Shown: positions 33,770 through 43,989 of the stretch, in pieces
How positions within the stretch are numbered: position 1 is the first letter of the stretch
Layout of the letters: each line of letters begins with the position of its first letter
NCBI GenBank assembly: GCA_029817715.1
Contig: JARUPY010000356.1
Location: 1,335,001-1,399,000, forward strand
Length of the DNA stretch: 64,000 bases
Origin: Melastoma dodecandrum
Lineage: Eukaryota > Streptophyta > Magnoliopsida > Myrtales > Melastomataceae
Reading direction: 5' to 3'
The notes under the pieces: generated by a model
What the model was told of the DNA's origin: nothing
The model's database searches: none
Seen by the model: only the letters and a program-made list of their open reading frames with translations
Made by a program: the position numbers and the translations under genes

Positions 33770-34120
33770 TTCCTCACCACTGTAGTCATCCTCAACGAGC
33801 CTAACATCGAGAAAAAGCTGATCTAGTACGCCGGTGAGCTGCGAGTTGTTCAGCTTGGCGATCTTGTGCACTCTTTCATTACATTTTCCATGATTTGGGG
33901 ATAAGAAACGCCAAGAGCACCACACAAGGAAGCATCAGAACTTCTTTGCTCGTAGATTGACCATTCTTTGCAAAATCAAAGACATCACAAATCCATTCTA
34001 CAAACTGCATTTGCAAACCATCGTCTTTCCCCTCTATGATTGGATTGTAGAGGGTAGGAAATCAATATGGAGCTTCTTAGGCATACCTCTTTCAAAGTAG
34101 TAGCCGAGGAAATTGTGGAT
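33770..34120 (-). pseudogene. Second GDSL lipase remnant, right arm
   Basis: Mirror of the left-arm GDSL fragment: the minus strand encodes NHGKCNERVHKIAKLNNSQL then LTGVLDQLF (about 33,815-33,900). The upstream fragment LGYYFERGMPKKLH appears here at 34,070-34,112 inside the inserted 50-bp block. Not a functional gene. Confidence 0.6.
34063..34112. repeat. Templated 50-bp insertion in the right arm
   Basis: Right arm reads taggaaat, then about 44-50 bp around atggagcttcttaggcatac, then ggaaattgtgg. The left arm reads straight through (complement of taggaaattgtgg). The inserted text corresponds to left-arm 18,211-18,260. ggaaat flanks both sides. Confidence 0.8.
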
Positions 34121-34164
34121 TCTTAGGACCTTGAACATCAGACCAAAGAAGAAAAACGCAGGAC

Positions 34165-34200
34165 AAGAAGAAGAAGAAGAAGAAGAAGAAGAAGAAGGAA
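34165..34200. repeat. (GAA)n microsatellite, right arm
   Basis: Run of aagaagaag; mirror of 18,541-18,580. Confidence 0.9.
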
Positions 34201-34485
34201 GAAGAAAAGGAAGGAAGCAGAATTGTTTCTTTTTCATTTCTTGTAATAGCACATGGGTTGTACTACACATATATATATCGGTTTTTGTCTGTAACCATAT
34301 TGGGGTTCTAGAAGAAATTTGTTACGGCTGCAATCCCAATTCCTCGTTTGTGACAGCAGGATAGAGACGAATCCTCCAACCATCTTTGTCTCATTTGAAA
34401 ATACCTTCACCTGGATTGGGCTTCGGGAAACTTGCAGCTGAGCTGGACTGCATATTAGACTTGGGTCCTGACTTTATCCAACACT

Positions 34486-37400
34486 TCCCGTCAATCGCAG
34501 CCCCTTCTTCAACCTGTTCTCCAACTTCTCCTCCAGCATCCTTAACATCAGTCTTTACATCAGTTAGAGCCACACTTCCCTGCAAATGAGTCATCACACC
34601 CACTCTCCTTTCTGCATCAAACATATCTTCATTAGAACAGCTATCCACTCAATCATCCGGCTCCGAAGAACAATCAAAATTCCAGGTGTATTGTAAACAA
34701 TCCTCAGTGCCCTCTATAGATCCTAGTTGATCTCCTCGTGGGTTCTGCATATCACCTGAGGATGAACTGATGAACATAAACGTCTGACTACTACAAACTG
34801 TCAACTTGCTCCTCAAGGACAAGAACCAATGTGTGGGAAGAAGATTAGTGAGGGGATCGGCTAGCCGATTTTCTGAAGAAACATGATGTACTGCAAAGCT
34901 GCCACCAAGGACCCTTTCATGAACAAAATGATAATCAATTTCTACATGTTTTGTTCGAGCATGAAAAAAGGATTGGCAGCCAAGTGTATAGTGCTTAAAT
35001 TATCACAGTAGAGAATTGAAGGCTGCTGAAAGTTCACCTGTAATTCATTCAGTAACTTCTGAAGCCAGAGGATCTCTGCTGCACCATTAGCTAAGGCGCG
35101 GTACTCTGCTTCTGTGCTTGACCGAGAGACTACCCTTTGTTTTTGTGAAGACCAGGATACAAGACACGAGCCAACAAACGCACAATACGCACCTGTGCTC
35201 TTCCTGTCATCCGGACAGCTGGCCCAGTCAGCATCGGTGTAGCAGGTTATATTAAAGACATCACTTGCTGTCATTGTTAGACCATACTTGCTTGTACCCT
35301 TCAAAAACCTCAAGATGAGCTTTACGGCCTGAAGATGAGCTGTCGTAGGATGCTGCAAGTACTGGCATGTTTTATTCACCGCAAAGCAGATATCAGGCCT
35401 TGAGTTTGTGCAATATTGCAAAGCCCCAACAAGGCTTCTGTATTCTGCAGGGTCATCAAGCAGCTCACAAGCATACTTGGATAATACTCCAGTAGAGGAC
35501 ATAGAAGACTGTACTGGTTTGCAGTCATCCATCCCAGCTCTGTGAAGAAGATCATTGACATATTTCTCCTGTGACAAATGTAAGCTTGACCCATGTCGCA
35601 CTACCTGGAAACCGAGGAAATAGCTGAGTTCTCCAAGATCCTTGAGTGCGAACTGTGTGTTGAGCCGAGGAAGCAAACTAGCAATCTCCGAATGATCCGA
35701 ACCAATGACTATAATATCATCAACGTAGACGAGGATATCACAACACCAGAAGAAGAATGTCTATAAAACAATGAAGCATCCGATTGAGCATTAGAATATC
35801 CCCATGCAAGAAGACAGCTACTCAGTTTAATGTACCACGCTTGAGGACTTTGTTTCAGGCCATATAGTGCCCGTTTCAGCCTGCAAATATGGTTAGGAAA
35901 ATCAAAGTCCAAGCACCCAGGGGGTTGGTGCATATAAACAACTTCCTGAAGCTCCCCATTCAGGAAGGCATTGTGGACATCGAGCTGTGTAAGTTTCCAT
36001 CCGTGAGAAACAGCCAGGCACAAGACCTCCTTGATCGTTTGGTGCTTAACCACAGGACTGAAAGTTTCTTTATAGTCTAACCCAGCTGTCTGATGGAACC
36101 CTTTTGCAACTAACCTGGCCTTGCAGCGCTCGAGCTCCCCATTTGACTTGAGTTTAACTTTAAATACCCACTTACAGCCTATTACTTTCTCCTCACCTGT
36201 GAAAGGAACAAGCTCCCAGGTTCCATTTCGTTGAAGTACTGCAAGTTCAACTTCCATTGCTTCCTTCCAGGCAGGGACAGAGAGGGCCTCAGCCAAAGAT
36301 AAAGGTTCAGTAGGTATAGGTGTGGAAGGTTGAGAGGGTACAGTAGACAAAGAAGAAGAAGAGACAGGTGGGATAGCAGTAAGAAAGGTTTTGGGTTTGG
36401 GTTTGAAGACCCCTGCCTTTGACCTGGTGACCATAGGGTGAATGTTGGTCTGACCTATTGCAGCAATACCGGGGGCCCGTTCTGACACTTTAGGAGCAGA
36501 TAAGAAACCAGGACTAATATGATCAGTAGAAGTAGACGCAGGAGGAGTTGGAGGAAATAGAGGAGGAGATAAAGCATCATGAGATATATGTGACACTACA
36601 AATGTGGGGAGATTAGTCTGTGTTACTGGTAGTGTAGAATTTAGGACAAATGTAGACTGAGGATCAGAAGTAGAAGAAGAATGTGGAACATCTCTAAAAG
36701 GAAATGCAGTTTCAACAAAGGTAACATCACGAGATATATATATCTTTCCTAACTCCCTATCATAACAAATATATCCCTTGTGGAAAGAACTTTTGCCTAA
36801 AAACACACACGGCTTAGAACGAGGTTGAAGCTTATGAGAATTATAAGGGCGAAGAAGAGGAAAACATTTACAGCCAAACACCCGAATCATAGAAAAGTCA
36901 GGGCTAGTGTGTAGAAGAAGCTCAGTTGGAGTTTTAAAGGCTAAGACTCTGGAGGGTAACAGATTGATCAGAGACACTGCTGCTGTGAAGGCATATGGCC
37001 AGAAAGAAAGGGGAACTGCAGATTGCTGCAAAAGTGACAGACCCACCTCAACGATATGCCTGTTTTTCCTTTCAACGCGTCCATTTTGCTGAGGTGTATA
37101 TGGACAAGAGACTTGATGAATGATACCCTGTTGTATAAGAAATTTATGCAGTGCACGATATTCACCACCCCAGTCTGATCGGACTATCTTAATGGAGGCT
37201 TGAAATTGAGTTTTTATCAGTTGAAGAAACTATTGAAAGGCAGTATAGACCTGAGACTTAGAGTTAAGAAGATAGAGCCATGTGTAGCGTGTAACATCAT
37301 CAACGAATAAAATAAAGTATTTAGCCCCGGTTATAGATGAAACTGGAGAAGGACCCCAGACATCAGTGTGAATGAGATCAAATGGAGACAAAGCAATGGA

Positions 37401-38431
37401 TTCAGAGATGGAAAAGGGTTTTCTATGTATCTTACTCGTTATGCAAGTTTGACACAAGTCTACTACATTAGGAAAATCTGTCTGATTACAAGCAAAAAGA
37501 GCTTTGCGAAGGACTTCATTACTGGGATGGCCTAGACGAAGGTGCCAGGTGAGATGATCAGGTGGCGAGGTGGTTGTAAGTGATACCACTGGAGAGGAGG
37601 AGAAGACAGAAGAAGGCTTAGGATGATGTAAAGACACTGGAAGTCTGTATAGGCCATGGTGTGCTGGACCCTGCATCACGATCTGGTGTGTCATCTTGTC
37701 CTTGACAAAGAACATATCAGAGTGAAATTCGATGAGAACGTTGTTATCACGACAAAGTTTGGAGACACTAACAAGACGTTGAGAAAGATGTGGTGTATGT
37801 AAGACATTAGTTAACTGAAGGGAGGACAAACCAGAAACATAGGGAAGGGAAAGACTACCAGTATGAGCTATTTGAAGTTGTTCTCCACTTCCTATCATGA
37901 CAGAGGACTCACCCTGATAAGGTGATGCTGCAGCCAGGTCAGATAAGAGAGGAGTGACATGTTGAGTAGCTCCCGAGTCCACAAGCCAGGCAGAGGTACT
38001 TAGTGAGGAACACGAGTTTTCTGGGAAGGGGTATGACTGTACTGAGTAGGCACAAGTTTCAGGTGTATAAGGTGTAGGTTGAAAAGCTGTATAGTTCGTC
38101 TGAGGTGTTGGAAAGGGAAAGGAAGGGGAAGGTGCCATTCGATGAAAGCAGGTTTGGGCTGTGTGGCCAATTTTATAACAAATTTGGCATCTGGGTTTGG
38201 GTCTGTAATTTGTTGGGTCACCCCAGCATGGTGTGAACGAGGGAGGATATGGTCTGGGAGGAGGGCGGTCCAGAACACTGGGTTGGCGAAAAGAAAAGGA
38301 ATGCTGAGGTGAAGGGGGATCTGTTTTAAACTGCTGTAGTGGATTAAATGGCCAATGAGGGATGGAAGGACCAAAGCTAGAAGCTGGTTTTGGAAAACGT
38401 GGGCGAGGAAATCTTGGCTGAGTAGTAGCCA
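34486..38431 (-). mobile_element. Truncated copia element (family B, Ale/Retrofit-like) without LTRs
   Basis: Minus-strand pol covers nearly the whole segment. It contains zinc knuckle CQICYKIGHTAQTC (about 38,160-38,200), protease LVDSGATQHVT (about 37,950-37,985), GAG-pre-integrase HLRLGHPSNEVL (about 37,510-37,550), integrase TDVWGPSPV, RSDWGGEY and PYTPQQNGRVERKN, RT WKEAMEVELAVL, LTQLDVHNAFLNGEL and YVDDII, and RNase H YTDADWASCPDDRKSTGAYC and SRSSTEAEYRAL. Defects are an in-frame stop within integrase at 37,228-37,230, a frameshift at the YVDD motif near 35,700 and another near 34,960. The gag start and both LTRs are missing. It replaces about 250 bp present in the left arm. Confidence 0.92.
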
Positions 38432-38491
38432 ATCGGAGCAGCCATAAGTTTCTAATCAGTTTGACGTAGAAAAGCATTGGTTTTATTTCTT

Positions 38492-38588
38492 TTATTTAGG
38501 TTGTGGTTAATGTTGTACGGTTAACGAGGAGGCATCAGTTATTCCCAAACCTGCCTCGCTCTTACAACCTTAACCACAACCCAAATAA
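38492..38588. repeat. Small hairpin (MITE-like) upstream of right GDSL gene
   Basis: 38,492-38,517 pairs with 38,563-38,588 with two mismatches in 26 bp; the core is ggttgtggttaa. The inner part also self-pairs (cgaggaggca/tgcctcg). It lies about 70 bp upstream of the TATA box and is mirrored in the left arm. Confidence 0.65.
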
Positions 38589-38657
38589 CAGAAATTCCAT
38601 TAGATGACGAGGACATTTAACCAAAAGCCTTCAGGGAAGAGTTCAGCACTAAAATGG

Positions 38658-38665
38658 TATAAAAA
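38658..38665 (+). promoter_or_regulatory. TATA box of right GDSL gene
   Basis: tataaaaa, 98 bp upstream of the ATG at 38,764; conserved in both arms. Confidence 0.65.
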
Positions 38666-38763
38666 GGATGGGGCTACGATCGTGTTCAGACAGCAACTTC
38701 TTAGTAATAACCCTCTTGTTTTGATCTGTGATATTCGATAGCGTTTGAGTTGTAACAACAGGA

Positions 38764-40178
38764 ATGGTGACTAGAGGATGGATCCCGATGGCCATAATCG
38801 TCGCAATTGCCTTCACATGTGTAGTTTCAAACGTCCAATGCCAAAAGCCGCTCGCTCCAGCCCTGTACGTGTTTGGTGCGTCCACCGTTGATGCCGGAAA
38901 CAACAAGATCTTGAGGAACGAAGAGAAGGACACCTCATTTCCTTACGGGGTGGACCTTCAGGATCCGTCACTTCTTGCCCGAGCATCCAACGGCCTGACT
39001 TATGCCGACTTCATAGGTAATGGCTATCGTCATTGCCATTGGTAATTATTCCGGTTCACAGTTCGTAACCAAACGATTGTGTGTTCCGACATGCAGCTGA
39101 ACATCTCGGGCTGCCACTACCGCCCCCGGTCTTGAGCTTCAAGGATGCAGAGACCCGGAGCAAGGTTCTAACTGGGATGAATTATGCCTCCAGCGCTAGC
39201 GGCGTTCTCAATCAAACCGGACTCATAACCGTAAGGAGGCAACCCTTGTCGGCATTACGATTTTTACGAATGAACTGAAAATTGATCTCCTCATTTGAAA
39301 CAGGGGAAATGCTTGTCGTTTTCAAAACAAATTGACCTCTTCAAGACGACAGTAAAGGAAGATCTCCCTAAGCAGATCCCTACCGACCTGAAGCTCCACC
39401 TCGAGGAGTCGATCATACTCATTTCTTTTGCAGAAAACGACTATGTCCTGGGATACTTCCTCAACGGAACTATCTCACCGCAGCTCGATCTCGATTCCTA
39501 TACTAGACTTCTCATCCAGTCATTCTCCGCAAGCATAGAGGTAACCAGCCGTGGATTTCCGGTTCTTTATATTCAATTCCAAGGGAAAGGATTATGATAT
39601 TCTTAATTTCACAGAGAATGGTCGATCTTGGAGCGAAGAGGTTCGTGGTATCGGGGATGCCACCAATAGGGTGCTCGAGCTTCTTCTTAGAGCAGAATCA
39701 GGGCAAATGTAATGAAACTATGAACAAGATCGGCGTGTCATACAACTCGCAGCTCACTGCAGTCTTGGATCAGCTAAAGACCAATAGGGCTATCTATTAC
39801 ACCCTAATAAACCCGGAAAAGCTGGACATTCGCATAGTAGCGGCCGAAATGGGTATTGATTCGGCATGATCTGACAGGCACCCTGCCACACACGTTCCAT
39901 TCAAAACAATAGGACTATACTGACCTCTGCTTTCATCTCTTCTATTCCATTTCATGCGATGTGTTGCAGGAATGAAACACGTCTTCGAGCAGTGTTGCGA
40001 GACAGACAGATTCGGCAATTGCATCAAGGGATTGAAGCCCTGCGACAACCGAGACGAATACCTGCTTTTTGACAAGCATCACATTACCCAAATTTATCTA
40101 AAGTACATCGCGGATGGCTGCTTTAAAGGATCCGGGACGTGCTTGCCCTGCAACATTGTTGAGCTTTGCAGGAAATAG
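38764..40178 (+). CDS. GDSL esterase/lipase, right-arm copy (five exons)
   Basis: Predicted secreted SGNH-fold ester hydrolase. Exons with GT-AG introns in correct phase are 38,764-39,016, 39,097-39,230, 39,304-39,540, 39,615-39,852 and 39,970-40,178, giving 356 residues, normal for plant GDSL proteins. A hydrophobic signal peptide (MVTRGWIPMAIIVAIAF) leads the protein. Block I is YVFGASTVDAGNN, where the usual GDS is GAS but the nucleophile serine stays. Block II is GMNYASSASGVL. Block III is ISFAENDYV, with ND kept and the glycine before it altered. VSGMPPIGC follows, and block V DKHHITQ supplies the Asp-His pair. The frame is open throughout, unlike the left-arm copy. A TATA box lies 98 bp upstream, a truncated copia ends about 330 bp upstream and a MULE begins about 450 bp downstream. 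Substrate unknown. Confidence 0.85.
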
Positions 40179-40626
40179 GCATGGCTTTGTCAGTACGAGC
40201 TGTTAGGCAGCTCGTCGTGTTGCCAGCCTTCTCTGGCTGGGCAGATGAATTTCACAATTCCATGTACAGTTTCGAACTCTTCTGATCGGTCAAATGAACA
40301 GAGAGTAGGAACATGAACGAGTTAACATCTGTATCAAACAACTTCCCAACCGTGTGCTCTCCATGTTTCAGTGAACCTCCAATAAAATCATCCATCGCTA
40401 CATTTAAAAATACATACTATCTTATCCGAGGTCGAGTTTTGTTCCTCAGTTTGGAGGTCAATTACTACTCGTCAGTTAGTCTCAAAGACGTCGTCTAGAA
40501 TTCTTAGTCTTGAGGAGTTTTATGCAAATAATTTCTAAGATCTTCTTCCGAGGTTCTTACTCGAAGAGGATATGAGATCAAATAATATAAAATTGTAAGT
40601 ATCAATCCGAGAAAATTTGTAGAATA

Positions 40627-42090
40627 GGAAGCGGCTAACGATACGTGCACGTAACGGTTACGTAGTTTACTAAATTCGTTTATTTTTTTTAGTAAATTTT
40701 ACTAAGAAATCACTTTTTTTAGTCAAACGCTGACATAATTAGTAAAAAAAGTTGTAAATTTTACTAATTTTGTTATTGTCAATTTTTAGTAAATTTTACT
40801 AAATCTGCGTTTATTTTACTAAGAAATCACTTTTTTAGTAAAAGGATGACATAATTAGTAAAAAAATTGTAAAGTTTACTAATGTTGTTACTGTTCATTT
40901 TTAGTAAATTTTATTAAATCTACGTTTAGTATTTTTACCCATTTTTTTGAAATAATTTCCACATTTTTTTAGTAATCGTTTACTAAAAATATGGGAGAAT
41001 TCCTAATATGTTTAGTAAATTTTACTAAAAATTTATTGTTCAAGTTTAGTAATTATTACTAATTTTTGTTAGTAAAAGTTTTCATTTTTTCATCGGATTT
41101 ACTAATTTTTTTAGTAATATTTATTAATTTTCACTGTTCACTTTTAGTAAAAATTACTTCTTTTATTTTGTAAAACATAACTAAAATTAGTAATAGTTTA
41201 CTAATTTTATTGTGATATTTAGTAAAACAATGTTTGAGTTAGTAAAAGTGTTAGTAAAGTTGTACGGGTTTCGTAAATATTTACTGATTTCTACATGATT
41301 TTACAGAAAAATTTTTTAACCTGTTTCTAAAAAGTTTAGTAATTTACTAATTCGAACAGTGAAACCCAAACCTATTAACGAACCTAATGTCGCTGTGAAA
41401 TTACCATTTTACCCCCGACACTAAATCACTAAATATATTACAAAACTTGTTAGTAATCTTGTCCTCATTGCCCTCAACGCTCTTGTCCTCCTCATGTGCT
41501 CTCTGTCCTCCCCTCCGATCGACGTCCTTCTTCCTGTCCTTGCCGGCCACACCGTTCCTCTTGCTGTCAAAGTCGGAAAGCCCCTTCCTGGTTTGGACGA
41601 CGACATCAGGTGTGCTCCTCTCTTCCTTTATCGCCGTTCGTTTTTCTGCGGGTGAACCGGAAACCCTAAGTCGGCTTCATTTTACCTTCCGAAAACCATC
41701 ACCCTAATCCGCCTCCTTCGATGTAGTAAACTGAACGACTTTTGGTTTTAGTATCGTGCATTGTCTCCTGGAGTTTGGTTTAGGTGAATCGGTCGAGTTT
41801 TATAGTTAGGGTTTTGGTGATTTGTGTCTGTTTTGGGTTTAGTGAATCCGTCGTGCCTGGCACTCATCATACCCGAGAGGCCAAGATTAGTTGATGTGCG
41901 TGCTTTCCTGATTTGTTGGCAGTCCTCCTTGGTTTGATTTGTAATGACGTTGTTGTTGTGAAGATGTTTTATAATATTCTGGCAAATGTGTCTTGTTTTA
42001 AGGCCTTTTCGAGGATGGTCACGTGAGTAGACAGAGATGTTTCTACTGTTTTTGGGTGCTTGATTTGGTTGATTCATATAAATTCCTCAA
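40627..42090. mobile_element. MULE-2: one-ended copy of the same MULE family
   Basis: Starts ggaagcggctaacgatacgt, nearly the terminus of MULE-1, then about 750 bp densely filled with ttagtaaa/tttactaa words but without the 30-bp satellite unit. At 41,390-41,520 it runs gtgaaattac..ttttaccccc into gtcctcccctccgat, parallel to the arm/core junction of MULE-1 near 31,795-31,920. A gene-like segment follows (41,460-42,080) with a short frame MLVILSSLPSTLL and T-rich sequence resembling leader and intron. No opposite terminus was found before copia sequence starts near 42,100. The flank tgtagaata would be expected as the 9-bp duplication but is not repeated downstream in the window. Confidence 0.75.
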
Positions 42091-42099
42091 CCATTCCTC

Positions 42100-43085
42100 C
42101 TCTTTGCCCGTAGAAGCCAAGGCAACAAACTCTGACTCAATCATGGAGTGAGTTAAACAACTTTGATTCTTTAATGCCAAAGTAATAGCCCACCTCTTAG
42201 TGTAAAAATGTAACTGGAGGTTGAGATATCTTCACATATACTAGTAACCCAACTAGCATTTGTGCATCCCTTAAAAATCGATGAAAATCCTTTATAATGT
42301 AATCTCATGTCCTTAATCCTCTTGAGATATCCAAATACTTTCCCTTTTGCCTTCCAATGTGAGGCTTCAAAATTACTTGCATATCTTGATAGTCTGCAAA
42401 CCACAAATGTTATATCTAGTCTCGTAGATTGCATAGCGTACATAAGACTTCCAATTACATTTGCATATTCAATGGCCCAATCGGATCACCTCACGATTTT
42501 AACTAGGGCATCATAATGATTGTTCACTTCCTTGAGGCTAAGATAATTACACATAAAGATGATTTTATCAATATAGTGGGGTTGACAAAGAAAATAACCC
42601 CCACGAGTTTTGCAAACCATGATTCCGAGAATCGTATCAACCTCATTTAAATTCTTCATTTTGAAACTCGAAGTAAGATACCCTTTTGTCTCTTAAATGC
42701 CATTTATATTAGTCCCAACGATCAAGATATTGCCATATAATCACTATGTATTCATACGTGAACTTTGAGTAAATGCACTTATCTACATCACTGTGCGTAA
42801 AACCATGACTCAAATATCACATTATCAAACTTTTCATGCCATTTTTTCGGCACTTGCTTTAAGCAATACAAAGACTTCGCAAGCACTTGTTTTGAACTCA
42901 TCCAACTTTGAGATTAGAACATTATCAAATCCTTGCTTTGAAGTACGATGACGAGCCTTGAGAGTTCTCCATATTTCATGTGCTAATTCTAATAGGGAAA
43001 TAAGGTCATCGAGTTAATCCAAGAGAGAATTGAGGTTGTGGTCACAACAAAGCACTTCATCATCACTCTGAGCGGGGTCATCATT
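42100..43085 (-). pseudogene. Internally deleted copia copy (family C relative)
   Basis: The minus strand encodes an RT/RNase H segment (MYAMQSTRLDITFVVCRLSR, YLKRIKDMRLHYKG, 42,171-42,443), then further RT-like text to 42,890. At 42,890 the sequence jumps to the gag region: 42,830-42,890 aligns with 11,370-11,460 and 42,890-43,080 with 13,300-13,540 of copia C. About 1.9 kb (RT start, integrase and pre-integrase) is missing. Many stops. Confidence 0.75.
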
Positions 43086-43289
43086 GTTTGATGATGAGGG
43101 TGAGTATTAGAATATCAACTCCTTTTAGATGATTGCTTGTTAGTATGTGTCTTAGCCGTACATATTTTTTCAGAAAAATCTAGATTCTTCTTAATATCTA
43201 GATATTTTTCTAAATTCTAAAATATCTGGATATTTCTACCAAATATTTTTATCCTTGTATGAATTTTGGATCACAAAATCCAAGGAGGT

Positions 43290-43299
43290 CACAACTATA
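43290..43299 (+). promoter_or_regulatory. TATA-like motif ahead of LRR remnant
   Basis: actataaata followed by ggg, about 100 bp upstream of LRR-like text. It could equally belong to a retrotransposon LTR. Confidence 0.35.
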
Positions 43300-43399
43300 A
43301 ATAGGGTGGATAGAGCTAGTCCGAACCTTGGCGACTAACTTATAAGAGTCCAAATGTCGTGGGTTCAACAAACATAACAAAGTTAAACCTCGCTGGTGG

Positions 43400-43870
43400 A
43401 AGATGTTGTAAGACTATGAAGGAGAACGTCTGGAGCTATCTGGGCTTGGGAATTTGGACAAGCTGAAGAGCTTGTGCTCCTGTCCAAGCAGAATGATTAC
43501 ATTTAGTCGAGTTTCCGTGTTAGGCTCCCTTTTCGGGCTTGAGACTCTCAAAATTTGTCTTCTACAGACATAGCGTTTGTTCTGGAGCTTTTGTGGTCTC
43601 TGCACAAGCCGATGCTACGGGACACAAGAACAGCCATACCCCGAGAACGTGACTCCAACTTGATGCTCTTCATGGAGTTGGAGATCAAAGATTCGAAAAT
43701 GACGGACATCGAGCTTTGTGGGCGTGATTCCTTACCCAGTCTTACAACATTGTCTATTGAGGACTTTATAGTCTCCTGGGGGTGTCCAACGTAGGGAGAT
43801 CGAGGGGGCTGAAGTCACTTATGTTTAGATCATGCGGAGCGTTGGTGGAGTATCAGGACAGGAACAATTG
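43400..43870 (+). pseudogene. Probable leucine-rich-repeat (NBS-LRR type) remnant
   Basis: Plus-strand readings in shifting frames show LRR spacing: LELSGLGNLDKLKSLCSCPS, VLGSLFGLETLKICLLQ, then GRSRGLKSLMFRSCGALVEY. This spacing (LxxLxxLxxLxxxxC) resembles the LRR part of TIR/CC-NBS-LRR proteins. Stops and frameshifts separate the repeats and no NB-ARC domain is visible. The call rests on repeat spacing only. Confidence 0.45.
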
Positions 43871-43989
43871 GAGCGGTAGGAGAAATTGCTCATTTGTTGG
43901 GCTTCAAAAGAATGAAGGGTGTAGGAGGGTGTAGGAATCCTGGGTTGCTCCTTGTGTCTCTGTGTGCCCAATTCTAAACCCTAAATCCT

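Larger units (their letters stand above)
15804..40626. repeat. Large interrupted palindrome (inverted duplication), about 25 kb overall
   Basis: Matched inverted segments seen directly are 15,804-18,006 with 38,430-40,626; 18,263-19,098 with about 33,583-34,485; 19,099-20,976 with 29,163-31,023; and an inner pair 22,595-24,372 with 26,591-28,374. Left and right coordinates sum to near-constant values within each block (56,436; about 52,745; 50,132; about 50,968), showing true mirror collinearity. Many 60-95-codon frames are identical or differ by one or two residues between arms. Arm-specific sequences are 18,007-18,262 and 20,977-22,594 on the left, and the MULE body, the copia insert and 28,375-29,162 on the right. 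The independent differences argue against a simple assembly artefact. Confidence 0.93.

Noticed and set aside
15804..40626. Palindrome as a pure assembly or chimeric-read artefact
   Set aside because: The arms differ by transposon content, a nonsense change, a templated filler and many small indels, which a foldback read would not produce. Not fully excluded without reads.
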